A stretch of DNA of 64,000 bases from Flavobacterium salilacus subsp. salilacus (GCF_004634195.1 NZ_SKBP01000008.1:1-64000), one strand, 5' to 3'; shown: positions 34,235-43,921, counted from the first letter of the stretch. Program-made: numbers and translations. Notes: generated by a model from the letters alone, not told the origin.

Positions 34235-35269
34235 TTAATTGATATCAAATCGTATGCCAAGTGACAAATTATTTTGATCAATATCATTATTTTGGAAAAT
34301 AGGCTGTAAATCATATTTTGCATACAAACTTATTTCTCCGTAGCCCACATAAGCGCTAACGCCATATACAAAATCGCTCACATTAAAATCACCTTTTTCT
34401 TTATCTTTTTGCCTGTTTCCGTTTTCTCTATATTTCAATATTTGTTTTTCTTTTACATTTACTCCGGCATAGCCCCCAAAACCTACCCTGAAACTATCGT
34501 GGGTGGGGTAATATACTTTATCATCAGTTGTACGTTTTTTAGTAAAATCAAGTTCGAGGTGTACAGGCACTACAAGATTTACATAACGCAGTCGAGACAC
34601 TTTAAGATCAAGTCCTGAATCGGTAAGGTAAGTTTTGCCTCCCTCGGTCACAAATTTCTTATCATCATCGGGGCGAAGGTTGTTATATTGTAATGAAAGT
34701 CCGTACTTGGCATGAAGCAGGTTATTTTCTTTTAACAGCCTTGTGTTCCATGACACACCCCACTCATAAAAATCAGAACGCCATTTATAATTATCTGTAT
34801 CTACCTCTCCGTCAACCACCACTCGGTTAACTCCAAGAGCGAATACAAATTGTGATGTAGTTCGTTTTGGTTCATATTTTTTTACAATGGTATCAGATTT
34901 AACACTCCTGTTATAGGTGAAAAGTCCGAAAGTATGACTAACGGATGATGATTCTACTTTACCATCTACTTTATCTTTTACCAGTTGTGTAAGTTTTTCT
35001 TCCTCTGCTGTTACTTTAATCTCAATGTTTTTTGCTCGTTTAGCGGCATACTCTCTTTTACGGGTATCAGCCTCCTCTTCGGATATTTCATTACTCTCAA
35101 GCATTTTGTTTACTTGCTCTACCTCCATTTTTAGAGAGTCTTTTTGCTGCTTGGTTATTTCCTCTATGTTTTTAGATATTTGATGTGCCCTTTCTTCAAA
35201 AGTTTGAGCATTTAATTTGGCTACGAGCAGGCATAGCGATGCCACTACATAAAAAATAATTGTTTTCAT
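34235..35269 (-). CDS. Outer-membrane beta-barrel-like protein
   Basis: 344 residues. A Sec signal (VVASLCLLVAKLNAQ) is cleaved near residue 21. A charged, probably coiled-coil segment (about 25-100) is followed by a C-terminal half with alternating amphipathic strands and aromatic residues, ending in LSLGIRFDIN. This end fits an outer-membrane barrel. The function is unknown. It follows the anti-sigma gene by 24 bp, so it may be the sensor or main output of the sigma system. Confidence 0.75.
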   Translation of the reverse strand: MKTIIFYVVASLCLLVAKLNAQTFEERAHQISKNIEEITKQQKDSLKMEVEQVNKMLESNEISEEEADTRKREYAAKRAKNIEIKVTAEEEKLTQLVKDKVDGKVESSSVSHTFGLFTYNRSVKSDTIVKKYEPKRTTSQFVFALGVNRVVVDGEVDTDNYKWRSDFYEWGVSWNTRLLKENNLLHAKYGLSLQYNNLRPDDDKKFVTEGGKTYLTDSGLDLKVSRLRYVNLVVPVHLELDFTKKRTTDDKVYYPTHDSFRVGFGGYAGVNVKEKQILKYRENGNRQKDKEKGDFNVSDFVYGVSAYVGYGEISLYAKYDLQPIFQNNDIDQNNLSLGIRFDIN

Positions 35270-35293
35270 GTTTTAAGTATTTAATGTTTTTGA

Positions 35294-36067
35294 TTAATGA
35301 TTCTGCTGATAATTTCTATTGGCTACTGAAGTTTTTACCGCGTTGTAATTTTTAACGGCAGATTTTAGCACCCTGGTTCTGAAACTTTCATTAAGCTCCC
35401 CTTCTACAGACGAAAGCAGAGTGTTAGAATTTACTTTTATTTTAGACTTATTATTTTTTGATGCCGTTATACTTTTAGTTTCAGGTTGTTCTACTGATGC
35501 AAGCAATGCGTCAGGGTCTATAGTAATGCCTTGCTTCATTTTCTTTGTTATTACTTTCTCAGTAGTTGGCGTTACGGCAACTGCAATTTCTTCATATCCT
35601 GTCGAAGATGGTTTAAACTCCTCCTTGTTATTTGCTTCATTTTGAATAGTATGATAATCAGAGCTTTTTTCTTTTTTCGAGGGGGGCTGTGTTACTGTAG
35701 CTATAGCTTTTTGCTGTACTATGGGGCTATTTGTTACTGTACTTTCAACTCCAATAGTTAGTGCTTCTTTTGCTACAGGCTGCTGTTGTACTTCGGTTTC
35801 AACCGTGGTAGTAACCACAGGATCGTTGGTAATTATAGTATTGCCATTAGTATTTTTTTCCTGTTGTAACAAGAATGCCCCTACCGTAATAAAAGCTATA
35901 AATGAAGCTGCTATATACAACCACGCCCTTTTCTTTCGCGGTTTTTTCTCTTCGGCAACAGTAAGCATGGCATCCAACCTGTCCCATGCCTGCGCTGACG
36001 GCTGTATGGTTCGCCCCTCCAGTTTGCTTTTAAATTCCTGTTCTGTTTTATTCGGTTCCATTTTCAT
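35294..36067 (-). CDS. Probable anti-sigma factor (membrane protein)
   Basis: 257 residues. The N-terminal cytoplasmic part (about 1-45, with SAQAWDRLDAMLTVAEEK) is followed by a basic patch (KKPRKKRAW) and one membrane helix (LYIAASFIAFITVGAFLL, about 49-66). A long Thr/Val/Lys-rich periplasmic region follows. This is the layout of Bacteroidota anti-sigma factors. It overlaps the sigma gene by 20 bp, which suggests coupled translation and stoichiometric control. Starts at 36067 and 36061 are both possible. Confidence 0.75.
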   Translation of the reverse strand: MKMEPNKTEQEFKSKLEGRTIQPSAQAWDRLDAMLTVAEEKKPRKKRAWLYIAASFIAFITVGAFLLQQEKNTNGNTIITNDPVVTTTVETEVQQQPVAKEALTIGVESTVTNSPIVQQKAIATVTQPPSKKEKSSDYHTIQNEANNKEEFKPSSTGYEEIAVAVTPTTEKVITKKMKQGITIDPDALLASVEQPETKSITASKNNKSKIKVNSNTLLSSVEGELNESFRTRVLKSAVKNYNAVKTSVANRNYQQNH

Positions 36068-36608
36068 AATTCTTTAATTTGTTAACCTGCTCCCTGAGCA
36101 TTTTTCTGGCATGCGACAGTTGCGATTTCGAAGTTCCCTCGCTAATGTCCAGCATTTTTGCAATTTCCTGATGTTTATATCCTTCTATTGCATAGAGGTT
36201 AAATATCATTTTATAGCCATCCGGCAGGCTGTCTATCAGGCTTTGGATATCTTCTACCGAAAAATGACTTTCTATATTGTTAAATCGGTCTTCCGTAAAA
36301 AACTCATCTTCCAGAAAGCTGACTTTTTTTTGTACCCGTAGGTAAGATATGCATTCATTAACCATTATCCGCCTTATCCAGCCTTCAAAACTGCCTTTGT
36401 GCTCAAACCTGGCAAGGTTGGTAAACACTTTCATAAAAGCCGTTATCATAATATCCTCTGCCTGATGCAAATCTTTTATATACTGCCTGCACACCCCAAG
36501 CATCTTGGGTGCATGTTGCGAATATAGCTGGTGCTGTGCATGCCTGTTGTTGGCAATGGCTTGCTTTATGATATCGCGTTCCTGTTGATGTAATTTTATT
36601 ACTTTCAA
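36048..36608 (-). CDS. ECF-type RNA polymerase sigma factor
   Basis: 186 residues with sigma region 2 (QLYSQHAPKMLGVCRQYI, then HQAEDIMITAFMKVFTNL) and region 4 (LPDGYKMIFNLYAIEGYKHQ, then EGTSKSQLSHARKMLR). Regions 1 and 3 are missing, as in ECF factors. It is the first gene of a three-gene unit with the anti-sigma factor and a barrel protein. Confidence 0.93.
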   Translation of the reverse strand: MKVIKLHQQERDIIKQAIANNRHAQHQLYSQHAPKMLGVCRQYIKDLHQAEDIMITAFMKVFTNLARFEHKGSFEGWIRRIMVNECISYLRVQKKVSFLEDEFFTEDRFNNIESHFSVEDIQSLIDSLPDGYKMIFNLYAIEGYKHQEIAKMLDISEGTSKSQLSHARKMLREQVNKLKNYENGTE

Positions 36609-36766
36609 AACTCACTTGTTAGTTGGTGTCGAAGTGTTTTGTACCGACTTCTATTAACATAGACGAAACTAAGTTAAAAATAGTTGCATCATTGGCAAAA
36701 AAATAGTTTAAATATATAAAACCAAATCATAACCTACTGAATAACAAAATAAAAACAGTCATAAAA

Positions 36767-36792
36767 AAAGCTGCTCCGTTAAGAGCAGCTTT
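36767..36792 (-). terminator. Terminator of the T9SS repeat protein gene
   Basis: AAAGCTGCTC-CGTTAA-GAGCAGCTTT forms a 10-bp stem, with TTTTTTAT following on the minus strand. It lies 24 nt past the stop at 36816. Confidence 0.85.
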
Positions 36793-36815
36793 AATCACAC
36801 TATGATTATAACTAT

Positions 36816-39152
36816 TTAATTTTTAATAAACTTCTGTGTTGCTACTTTACCTTCTATAACCGCATTTATTACATAAATACCGTTTTGAAGCTGTGCTACA
36901 TTTACAGTAGTAGTATTAGCATTTGGAGTAACCTTCATTACTTCCTGACCTAACAGGTTGTGTATGGTAACTGTTTCTATAGTACCTGCGCTGCTAAGGT
37001 TTACTGCCTGTGTAGCAGGGTTAGGATACATAGTAAAGTTATTAAAAGCAAAAGTAGCTGCTGATGCTGTAGATGTAGTGTGGAAAAACACATTATCTAT
37101 ATACACCGTAGAGGTACCATTGCTTGAAAATATAAGCTGCGATATACGATCTGTGTTTACCAATCCTGTAAAATCGGATAACGGAATACTGTAGCTTAAC
37201 CACTCGCCTTGTGCAGGAGCTTCATAAGTTATTTCATGCTCGGTATCATCACCTCCGCCAAAGGCAGCATCGGCACCAAAATCTACTAACTTAATTCTGA
37301 GTTGTGTAAAATCTGCCGACCATACATTAACATTAAAGAATTCCATGTTTGTTGCATCTATCTGTTCAGCTATAGTTTCTATACCTATAAAATTAAGGTT
37401 GGTATATTTCTTAGTATCATTACCTTGTATTTGTATATCTTCTAATCCTCCTGACGACCACTCGGTAAGCCAAGTATCAACAGTAACATCAGTATATACA
37501 CCGCTAAACATTGATATTACCTGAGCTTCGGGTACAGTAGGATCGGGTGCGGCAACCATAGGTTCATCTATCACTACAACACTTTCATCACTAAAATACA
37601 CGTTATCTATAAATACGGTAGAAGTACCGTTGCTCGAAATGATTAGCTGTGCCATATGATCTCTGTTTACTAATCCTGTAAAATCAGATAACGGTATGTT
37701 ATACGTCAACCATTCTCCTTGTGCAGGAGCTGCATACGTAATTTCATGCTCGGTATCATCACCACCGCCAAAGGCAGCATCAGCTCCGAAATCTACCAGT
37801 TTAATTCTTAACTCTGTAAAGTCAGACGACCATGCATTGAAGTTAAAATGTGTCATATCAGTAGCATCTATCATTTGAGCTATAGTTTCGATACCTGCAA
37901 AGTTCAGGTTAGTATATTTCTTGGTATCGTTACCTTGTATCTGCACTTCTTCTAAAGCCGCTTGCGACCAAGATGTTAACCAGGTATCAACAGGAACATT
38001 TGTATATACACCGCTAAACATGGATATTACCTGTTCTTGCGGTAATGTTGGGTCAGGCGCGGCAACCATAGGCTCATCTATCACTACAACATCTCCATTA
38101 CTAAAATAAACGTTATCTATATATATAGTAGAAGTACCGTTACTCGAAATGATTAGCTGTGCTATATGATCTCTGTTTACTAATCCTGTAAAATCAGACA
38201 GGGGAATATTATACGTCAACCACTCTCCTTGCGCAGGAGTTGCATACGTAATTTCATGCTCGGTATCATCACCACCGCCAAAAGCAGCATCGGCACCAAA
38301 ATCTACCAGTTTAACTCGTAACTGAGTAAAGTCTGCTGACCATGCATTGAAGTTAAAATGTGTCATATCAGTAGCGTCTATCATTTGAGCTATAGTTTCG
38401 ATACCTGCAAAGTTTACATTCACGTATTTCTTAGTATCATTACCTTGTATTTGCACTTCTTGCAGGCTTGCTGCCGACCAAGGTGTTAACCAGGTATCAA
38501 CAGGAACATTTGTATAAACACCACTAAACATGGATATTACTTGCTCTTGCGGTAATGTCGGGTCGGGTGCGGCAACCATAGGCTCATCATCCATAACCTC
38601 CGCAATACCAAATGTGATATTATCAAAATAAGCTATTGTACCATAGGTTCTCGGGTTTCCTGAAAAATCAGGAAAAACAACAACCTGATCAAACGGCTCT
38701 GCAAAAAAACCAATTTGCGAAGAAAAGTCGAAGGTTAACTCTTCCCATTGATTAATAACGGTATTCGGTATTTTAATTTCCGGAAGCGCAGCTCCTGTAG
38801 GCGTTACCAGTTTAAGCCCTACATCGCTGATAACCGATTTATATACCATAATTTTTACCGTAGCATTATCGGCTGTCAAAACAAAATCTGCCATGCCCAC
38901 ATCATGTGATGTTTCGCATCCTGCCCAAGGCATACCTGTTTCGAGCACTGTATATTTTGCAACAGTTGGCGATGTGTTAATCCCTGACATATTAGGGTTT
39001 GCCACATATTCCAATGCAGGATTGGTGTCATTTTCAAAAATGTTCCAGGTGTAATCAAGACCGGCGCCACCGGTTTCAAAATTAATGTTATCCTGTGCAT
39101 GAGTAATTACAGCAGCAAAAAGCAACGGTAATATGGAGTAAATTTTTTTCAT
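36816..39152 (-). CDS. T9SS-secreted protein with three tandem 170-residue repeats
   Basis: 778 residues. A Sec signal (LLFAAVITHAQ) is cleaved near residue 20. An N-terminal domain of about 165 residues is of the galactose-binding/CBM type (YFDNITFGI near its end). Three repeats at residues 189-358, 359-528 and 529-690 each begin DEPMVAAPDPT and end near IDNVYFS, with FGADAAFGGGDDTEHEITY inside. The spacing is exactly 170 residues. A type A T9SS sorting domain (about 705-778, MYPNPATQAVNLSS to ATQKFIKN) targets it to the surface. No catalytic domain is evident. A glycan-binding or adhesive role is the natural guess. Confidence 0.85.
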   Translation of the reverse strand: MKKIYSILPLLFAAVITHAQDNINFETGGAGLDYTWNIFENDTNPALEYVANPNMSGINTSPTVAKYTVLETGMPWAGCETSHDVGMADFVLTADNATVKIMVYKSVISDVGLKLVTPTGAALPEIKIPNTVINQWEELTFDFSSQIGFFAEPFDQVVVFPDFSGNPRTYGTIAYFDNITFGIAEVMDDEPMVAAPDPTLPQEQVISMFSGVYTNVPVDTWLTPWSAASLQEVQIQGNDTKKYVNVNFAGIETIAQMIDATDMTHFNFNAWSADFTQLRVKLVDFGADAAFGGGDDTEHEITYATPAQGEWLTYNIPLSDFTGLVNRDHIAQLIISSNGTSTIYIDNVYFSNGDVVVIDEPMVAAPDPTLPQEQVISMFSGVYTNVPVDTWLTSWSQAALEEVQIQGNDTKKYTNLNFAGIETIAQMIDATDMTHFNFNAWSSDFTELRIKLVDFGADAAFGGGDDTEHEITYAAPAQGEWLTYNIPLSDFTGLVNRDHMAQLIISSNGTSTVFIDNVYFSDESVVVIDEPMVAAPDPTVPEAQVISMFSGVYTDVTVDTWLTEWSSGGLEDIQIQGNDTKKYTNLNFIGIETIAEQIDATNMEFFNVNVWSADFTQLRIKLVDFGADAAFGGGDDTEHEITYEAPAQGEWLSYSIPLSDFTGLVNTDRISQLIFSSNGTSTVYIDNVFFHTTSTASAATFAFNNFTMYPNPATQAVNLSSAGTIETVTIHNLLGQEVMKVTPNANTTTVNVAQLQNGIYVINAVIEGKVATQKFIKN
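37083..38588 (-). repeat. Three tandem 510-bp coding repeats
   Basis: Units at about 38588-38079, 38078-37569 and 37568-37083 are in-frame copies within the gene above. The first two are almost identical in protein and close in DNA. The third is more diverged. Such arrays can expand or contract by recombination. Confidence 0.85.
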
Positions 39153-39399
39153 ATTTGTGATTTTAGGTTTACGAATGTTAAACTACAAATAAAAAAACAC
39201 CCTTAATAAAAAGTACACAATACAAATACCATACAATAATGAAATATATAATTTTTAGACTAAAAAATTATCAAATAACCAATAAACACAAGAGTTTAAG
39301 ATATACTTAACAACGTTTTAAAAAGTACCTACAACGTTGTTGTTGAGTTAATGTATAGGTAAAAAAAGGATATGTACAGTTGTATGAGAGGTAAAAAAA
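39153..39399. other. Intergenic region upstream of the T9SS repeat protein
   Basis: 247 bp, AT-rich. It should carry the promoter of the minus-strand gene at 39152. A short inverted motif, AACGTT(T) at about 39312 and CAACGTTGTTG at about 39331-39341, is visible. No gene is seen. Confidence 0.4.
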
Positions 39400-40377
39400 T
39401 TATTTTTTACGTTCTATAACATAGTTAACCATCAACACCAGCGAATCTTTGTAGGGAGATGAAGGATAATCGGCTAAAAGCAGTAATGCTTCTTCACGAA
39501 ATTGAGCCATTTTTTCTTCGGCATAAGTGAGCCCTCCGGCTTCCTTTACAAAAGCAATAACCTCTTTTACGCGCTTTTTATCTTTATTATGGTTTTTTAC
39601 TGAATTGATAATCCACCTTTTTTTCTCCTTTGTGCAGTTATTAAGTGTATAAATAAGCGGAAGCGTCATTTTTTGCTCTTTAATATCAATACCGGTAGGC
39701 TTGCCAATGGCATCATCAGTATAATCAAAAAGATCATCTTTAATTTGGAATGCCATACCTATAAGTTCGCCAAAGCGGCGCATCTTCTCAGTATGTTCTC
39801 CTTCAGGAGCTACAGAGCAAGCCCCCAGTGCACAACAAGCCGCTATAAGCGTTGCAGTTTTCTGTCGGATTATTTCATAATAAATATCCTCAGTAATATC
39901 AAGCCTGCGTGCTTTTTCTATTTGCAAAAGTTCGCCTTCGCTCATTTCGCGCACTGCTACTGATATGATTCTCAACAAATCGAAATCGCCGTTATCTATA
40001 GAAAGTAATAACCCTTTAGATAAAAGATAGTCGCCTACCAATACCGCAATTTTATTTTTCCACAATGCATTTATAGAAAAAAATCCACGTCGCCGGTTAC
40101 TGTCGTCCACAACATCGTCGTGCACCAGTGTTGCGGTATGTATCAGCTCTATTACCGAAGCTCCTCTGTAAGTACGCTCGTTTACCGTACCGTTGCTAAT
40201 CATTTTGGCAGTAAGGAATACAAACATAGGGCGCATTTGCTTGCCCTTACGATTTACTATATAATAAGTAATACGGTTGAGCAACGCAACTTTGGAAGAC
40301 ATGGATTCGTGAAACTTTTTCTCGAAAAGTTCCATTTCACGAACTATAGGGTGTTTTATTTGTTCAACGATTTTCAT
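39400..40377 (-). CDS. Polyprenyl diphosphate synthase
   Basis: Trans-prenyltransferase of about 325 residues that makes the long-chain isoprenoid tail of menaquinone or a related lipid. The first Asp-rich motif is VHDDVVDDSNRRRG and the second is QIKDDLFDYTDD, both needed for Mg2+-pyrophosphate binding. I chose the start at 40377 (MKIVEQIKHPIVREM). The earlier ATG at 40386 lies within the TACATTTG promoter element (40391-40384), so it cannot be on the transcript. IspB-type, but chain length cannot be read from the sequence. Confidence 0.92.
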   Translation of the reverse strand: MKIVEQIKHPIVREMELFEKKFHESMSSKVALLNRITYYIVNRKGKQMRPMFVFLTAKMISNGTVNERTYRGASVIELIHTATLVHDDVVDDSNRRRGFFSINALWKNKIAVLVGDYLLSKGLLLSIDNGDFDLLRIISVAVREMSEGELLQIEKARRLDITEDIYYEIIRQKTATLIAACCALGACSVAPEGEHTEKMRRFGELIGMAFQIKDDLFDYTDDAIGKPTGIDIKEQKMTLPLIYTLNNCTKEKKRWIINSVKNHNKDKKRVKEVIAFVKEAGGLTYAEEKMAQFREEALLLLADYPSSPYKDSLVLMVNYVIERKK

Positions 40378-40383
40378 GCGCCT

Positions 40384-40391
40384 CAAATGTA
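40384..40391 (-). promoter_or_regulatory. -7 element giving a probably leaderless polyprenyl synthase mRNA
   Basis: TACATTTG on the minus strand ends 6 nt before the ATG at 40377. Transcription would begin at or beside the start codon. Confidence 0.55.
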
Positions 40392-40452
40392 CGGAAAATG
40401 GCTCATTGAGATAAGCGATGTTTAAATTTTATATATCAATTATGATATTAAA

Positions 40453-40477
40453 AAGCCACCCTATTGTGGGGCGGCTT
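40453..40477 (-). terminator. Terminator overlapping the end of rlmN
   Basis: On the minus strand AAGCCGCC pairs with GGTGGCTT (one G-T pair) and TTTTT follows. The stem includes the last codons and the stop of rlmN. Confidence 0.65.
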
Positions 40478-41516
40478 CGTTTTTATTGGCAAGCTGCCCG
40501 CAGGCAGCATCTATATCTTTACCACGGCTGTGACGCACTTTTACTACAATATCATTGCGCTCTAATGCTTTTATATAATTATTTATCGCTTCGGTATCTG
40601 CCTGCTGAAATTCACCATCATCAATAGGGTTATACTCTATGAGGTTTACTTTACAGGGTACATATTTGCAAAACTTTACCAGTGCATCAATATCTTCCTT
40701 TCTGTCGTTAATGTCCTTCCAAACCACATATTCATAGGTAATACGGCTTTTGGTTTTACTGTACCAATATTCCAGCGACTCCCTTAAATCTTTTAAAGGA
40801 AAGTTTTCACTAAAAGGCATAATATGCGACCGTACCTCATCTATAGCCGAGTGCAGTGAAACGGCAAGTTTAAACTTAACCTCGTCATCAGCCAGTTTTT
40901 TTATCATTTTGGGTACTCCCGATGTAGAAACCGTAATACGCTTGGGCGACATACCCAAACCTTCGGGCGAGGTTATTTTGTCTATGGCTTTAATAACATT
41001 ATTATAGTTCATAAGCGGTTCGCCCATACCCATAAAAACAATATTAGACAACGGTCTGTCGTGATACAAACGGCTTTCATTATCTATCGCAACGACCTGG
41101 TCGTATATCTCATCAGGGTTCAGGTTACGCATCCTTTTCAATCGTGCCGTAGCACAAAAGTTACAATCAAGACTGCACCCTACCTGGCTGGATACACAGG
41201 CGGTTGTTCTTGTTTCGGTAGGTATCAATACTGATTCTACAACAAGACCATCATGAAGGCGCACTGCATTTTTAACGGTGCCGTCGCTGCTCCTCTGCAT
41301 CTGATCTACCCGTATATGGTTGATAACAAAGTTATCTTCCAGTAATTGACGGGTGGCTTTGGCTACATTGGTCATATCTGCAAAGCTATGTGCCCCTTTG
41401 TTCCAAAGCCACTCATAAACCTGATTGCCCCTAAATGCTTTATCGCCCTGAGCAACAAAAAAATCACGCAGTTGTTCTTTTGTAAGTGCCCTAATATCTT
41501 TCTTCTCCGTTTGCAT
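40461..41516 (-). CDS. rlmN: 23S rRNA/tRNA A2503/A37 C2-methyltransferase RlmN
   Basis: Radical-SAM methyltransferase that modifies A2503 of 23S rRNA and A37 of some tRNAs. The iron-sulfur cluster motif CNFCATA lies in GCSLDCNFCATARLKRM. The upstream VSSQVGCS and the downstream FMGMGEPLMNYNN and SLHSAIDEVRSHIMP are typical. A C-terminal Cys in AACGQLA is the expected second catalytic residue. 351 residues. A TACCTTTG element at 41528-41521 lies 5 nt from the ATG, suggesting a near-leaderless transcript. Confidence 0.96.
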   Translation of the reverse strand: MQTEKKDIRALTKEQLRDFFVAQGDKAFRGNQVYEWLWNKGAHSFADMTNVAKATRQLLEDNFVINHIRVDQMQRSSDGTVKNAVRLHDGLVVESVLIPTETRTTACVSSQVGCSLDCNFCATARLKRMRNLNPDEIYDQVVAIDNESRLYHDRPLSNIVFMGMGEPLMNYNNVIKAIDKITSPEGLGMSPKRITVSTSGVPKMIKKLADDEVKFKLAVSLHSAIDEVRSHIMPFSENFPLKDLRESLEYWYSKTKSRITYEYVVWKDINDRKEDIDALVKFCKYVPCKVNLIEYNPIDDGEFQQADTEAINNYIKALERNDIVVKVRHSRGKDIDAACGQLANKNEAAPQ

Positions 41517-41520
41517 GGCG

Positions 41521-41528
41521 CAAAGGTA
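41521..41528 (-). promoter_or_regulatory. -7 element of rlmN
   Basis: Minus-strand TACCTTTG fits TAnnTTTG and ends 5 nt before the start codon at 41516. Confidence 0.5.
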
Positions 41529-41561
41529 GTAACTATTTACTAATTAATGCTGAGCGTGCTT

Positions 41562-43808
41562 TTACTCCTTAACAAGTTTAAAGTTAGCAGTCTTGCCATT
41601 AACATCTGTAACTTGAAGCATATAAATGCCATCGGCTGCCGATGATATGTCAAGTTTGCTTTCTCCTGCTGCAAACTTACCACCTGCTACTACCTGACCA
41701 AGCATGTTGTATAGCTGATAGTTTACAGCCAAAGTATCATCAACAATAACATTAAATATACCTGATGATGGGTTTGGATATACTTTAAAGGCATTTTTAA
41801 ACGCCTGTTGTGTTACGGTAAGGTTGGAATCTAAAATAAAGGTAACCGATTCTGATGCTCCAAAATCCCCACCTTGTATTATAGTAATACCACCCACGGT
41901 AAGCGAGTAACTACCGTTACCTTCTGTACAACAAATACCATCACCAATAGTATCGGTTATGGTAAAGGTATAGCATCCACCGTCAAGGTTAAACAATTCG
42001 GTGTATGACTGGCTATCGTCATAACCTGAACCGCTGTACAGCACACTTCCGTTTTGGTTAGTAAGCTCCCATGAAGTTTCTTCGCCATACTCATCTGTCA
42101 ATAAGGCAAACTCTACAACATCTTCCGGGTATGCATTTACACTAAATGTTTCAGTAGCAACATCATTGCCCGTGTTTTGGTCTGCCACTCCATTAGGCTG
42201 GCTTAGTGTAACGGTAAATGTATTTCCGCCATTTACAGGTGTCATAACAGGCAAGGTTATATCCTCACTTTGTCCTGTGGTCAAAGAGCCGATCCAGTTA
42301 TATACTACAGGCTCATTATCATTTAATTGATAGGTTACCTCTACTGTATTAAGTTGGTTAGTTCCTTCATTGGTTATCTTTATCACAGGCGATATTACAG
42401 CGTTACAAGCATCATCTCCAAGACTTACAATAGTTACTTCTGCATCTGTAGTTACTGCTTGCGGATAATAATCTAATGTTACCGCATTTGTATTACCCGG
42501 GTCAAGCCATTCTTTAAGTCGTTGTATTGACGAAAAGCCCTGATCCCATGAAATAGCAAACCTTCCGTAAATATCTTCTCCTCCATTATCATTAGTACCG
42601 GCACAAGCAGCAGTACCCGCAAATAATTGTCCTATAATCCTTCCGTTATTATCAAATAAAGGCGAACCGGAAGATCCTCCCTCTGTCACACCCAAATCCC
42701 AATCATTAACTCGCCACATTTCTTTATCTTCAACAATAGTTTGTGCAGGCGGATTGTAATCTCTGCATGTCTTCATAATATCGCCTGACGGATGATGTAT
42801 GCCAAAGGTTGAAGCTGGAGCTATATCACTCCTGTCCCATCCTGCCCATACAAGATCCCAACTATCCGGTAAGTTGGCGGTTATTTCAACAAGACAAAAA
42901 TCAGATGCTTCACGTCTTGCCCTTAATGTGGCTCCACTTGCCGTTTGAAGAAAAGCTGTACTGTTAGCACTATTAGCATTACTGGCACAAACAGGGTTAG
43001 GGCTTATCCAGTTAAAACGGAATGCCCATTGTGAAGGGTTGGAATAACAGTGATTTGCCGTTAAAAAATAAGGTGTGCCATCGTTATTTGTATTATTTAC
43101 CAAAGCACCGGAACAAAAGCCCGAACCGCCCACAACTATCATGGCTACAGCTTTTTTATTTATATCTTTTAGCGCCTGTATATCAGGAATAACACAATCT
43201 ACATCATAATTACAAGCTCCCGAATCATTAAGGTCTTGTGTCGATTTTGCATAACTCTCACCGGTACGGTAGCCATGTATGAGTTTAAATATTTCCAGTT
43301 TACCCTGCCCGGCAACATCGGCAGGCTCGTAATACTCCAGCCATATATCTTCGCCTTCTACAAGCCAAGTTCCTAATACACGTTCTTCATTATTTTGTTT
43401 GGAATCGTAAGCTCCCAATAGATTTTTATGGTCGTTACTATACAAATAAAGTGTAGCACCTTTGGGCATATAGAAATCGCTGAATAAAAAGTTCATGGTT
43501 TTTGCCCCTTCAGAGTAAAAACGTATTCTCCATATTCTGCTTCCGTCAGGCAAGGTATGCCAGCTACCGCTGTTATCAAGGTTATAATCTACTATAAACT
43601 CATGCCCAAACCTCCATGGCATATCTTTTCTTCCTTCATTTGCTTTATCTTCTTCCTGTAATGCTTTCAAGTCAAAATCAGGCATATTTATAGGTTCAAC
43701 CTGCTCTATATTCCGCAATTTCCAACTCTTTGGCTTACCCTCATTGGTAACCTGTGCCTGTGCTAAAATCCCAATTAAGAGAAAGTATAAAGTAATTTTA
43801 AATTTCAT
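41562..43808 (-). CDS. T9SS-secreted trypsin-like serine protease (lysyl endopeptidase type)
   Basis: 748 residues. Sec signal (FLLIGILAQAQ). A prodomain region (about 20-190) precedes the S1-fold protease with catalytic His253 (FLTANHCYS), likely Asp303 (ASDFCLVEI) and Ser380 (EGGSSGSPLFD). Cysteine pairs resemble those of Achromobacter lysyl endopeptidase. CARDB-like and other beta domains follow, then a type A sorting domain (YPNPSSGIFNV ... NGKTANFKLVKE) for type IX secretion. The triad is complete, so it should be an active extracellular protease. Confidence 0.93.
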   Translation of the reverse strand: MKFKITLYFLLIGILAQAQVTNEGKPKSWKLRNIEQVEPINMPDFDLKALQEEDKANEGRKDMPWRFGHEFIVDYNLDNSGSWHTLPDGSRIWRIRFYSEGAKTMNFLFSDFYMPKGATLYLYSNDHKNLLGAYDSKQNNEERVLGTWLVEGEDIWLEYYEPADVAGQGKLEIFKLIHGYRTGESYAKSTQDLNDSGACNYDVDCVIPDIQALKDINKKAVAMIVVGGSGFCSGALVNNTNNDGTPYFLTANHCYSNPSQWAFRFNWISPNPVCASNANSANSTAFLQTASGATLRARREASDFCLVEITANLPDSWDLVWAGWDRSDIAPASTFGIHHPSGDIMKTCRDYNPPAQTIVEDKEMWRVNDWDLGVTEGGSSGSPLFDNNGRIIGQLFAGTAACAGTNDNGGEDIYGRFAISWDQGFSSIQRLKEWLDPGNTNAVTLDYYPQAVTTDAEVTIVSLGDDACNAVISPVIKITNEGTNQLNTVEVTYQLNDNEPVVYNWIGSLTTGQSEDITLPVMTPVNGGNTFTVTLSQPNGVADQNTGNDVATETFSVNAYPEDVVEFALLTDEYGEETSWELTNQNGSVLYSGSGYDDSQSYTELFNLDGGCYTFTITDTIGDGICCTEGNGSYSLTVGGITIIQGGDFGASESVTFILDSNLTVTQQAFKNAFKVYPNPSSGIFNVIVDDTLAVNYQLYNMLGQVVAGGKFAAGESKLDISSAADGIYMLQVTDVNGKTANFKLVKE

Positions 43809-43921
43809 GATAATAATTTATAAAGGGGTAAATTTAATATTTTTTATAAAGAATACAGGTTGTAACATCAAATTATTACATTTATTGTATGAATTATTAA
43901 CTTTACCTAAAAATTTACGAT

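Noticed and set aside
37083-38588. The repeated sequence as a possible CRISPR array or non-coding repeat
   Set aside because: The 510-bp units are in frame and encode a conserved protein domain.
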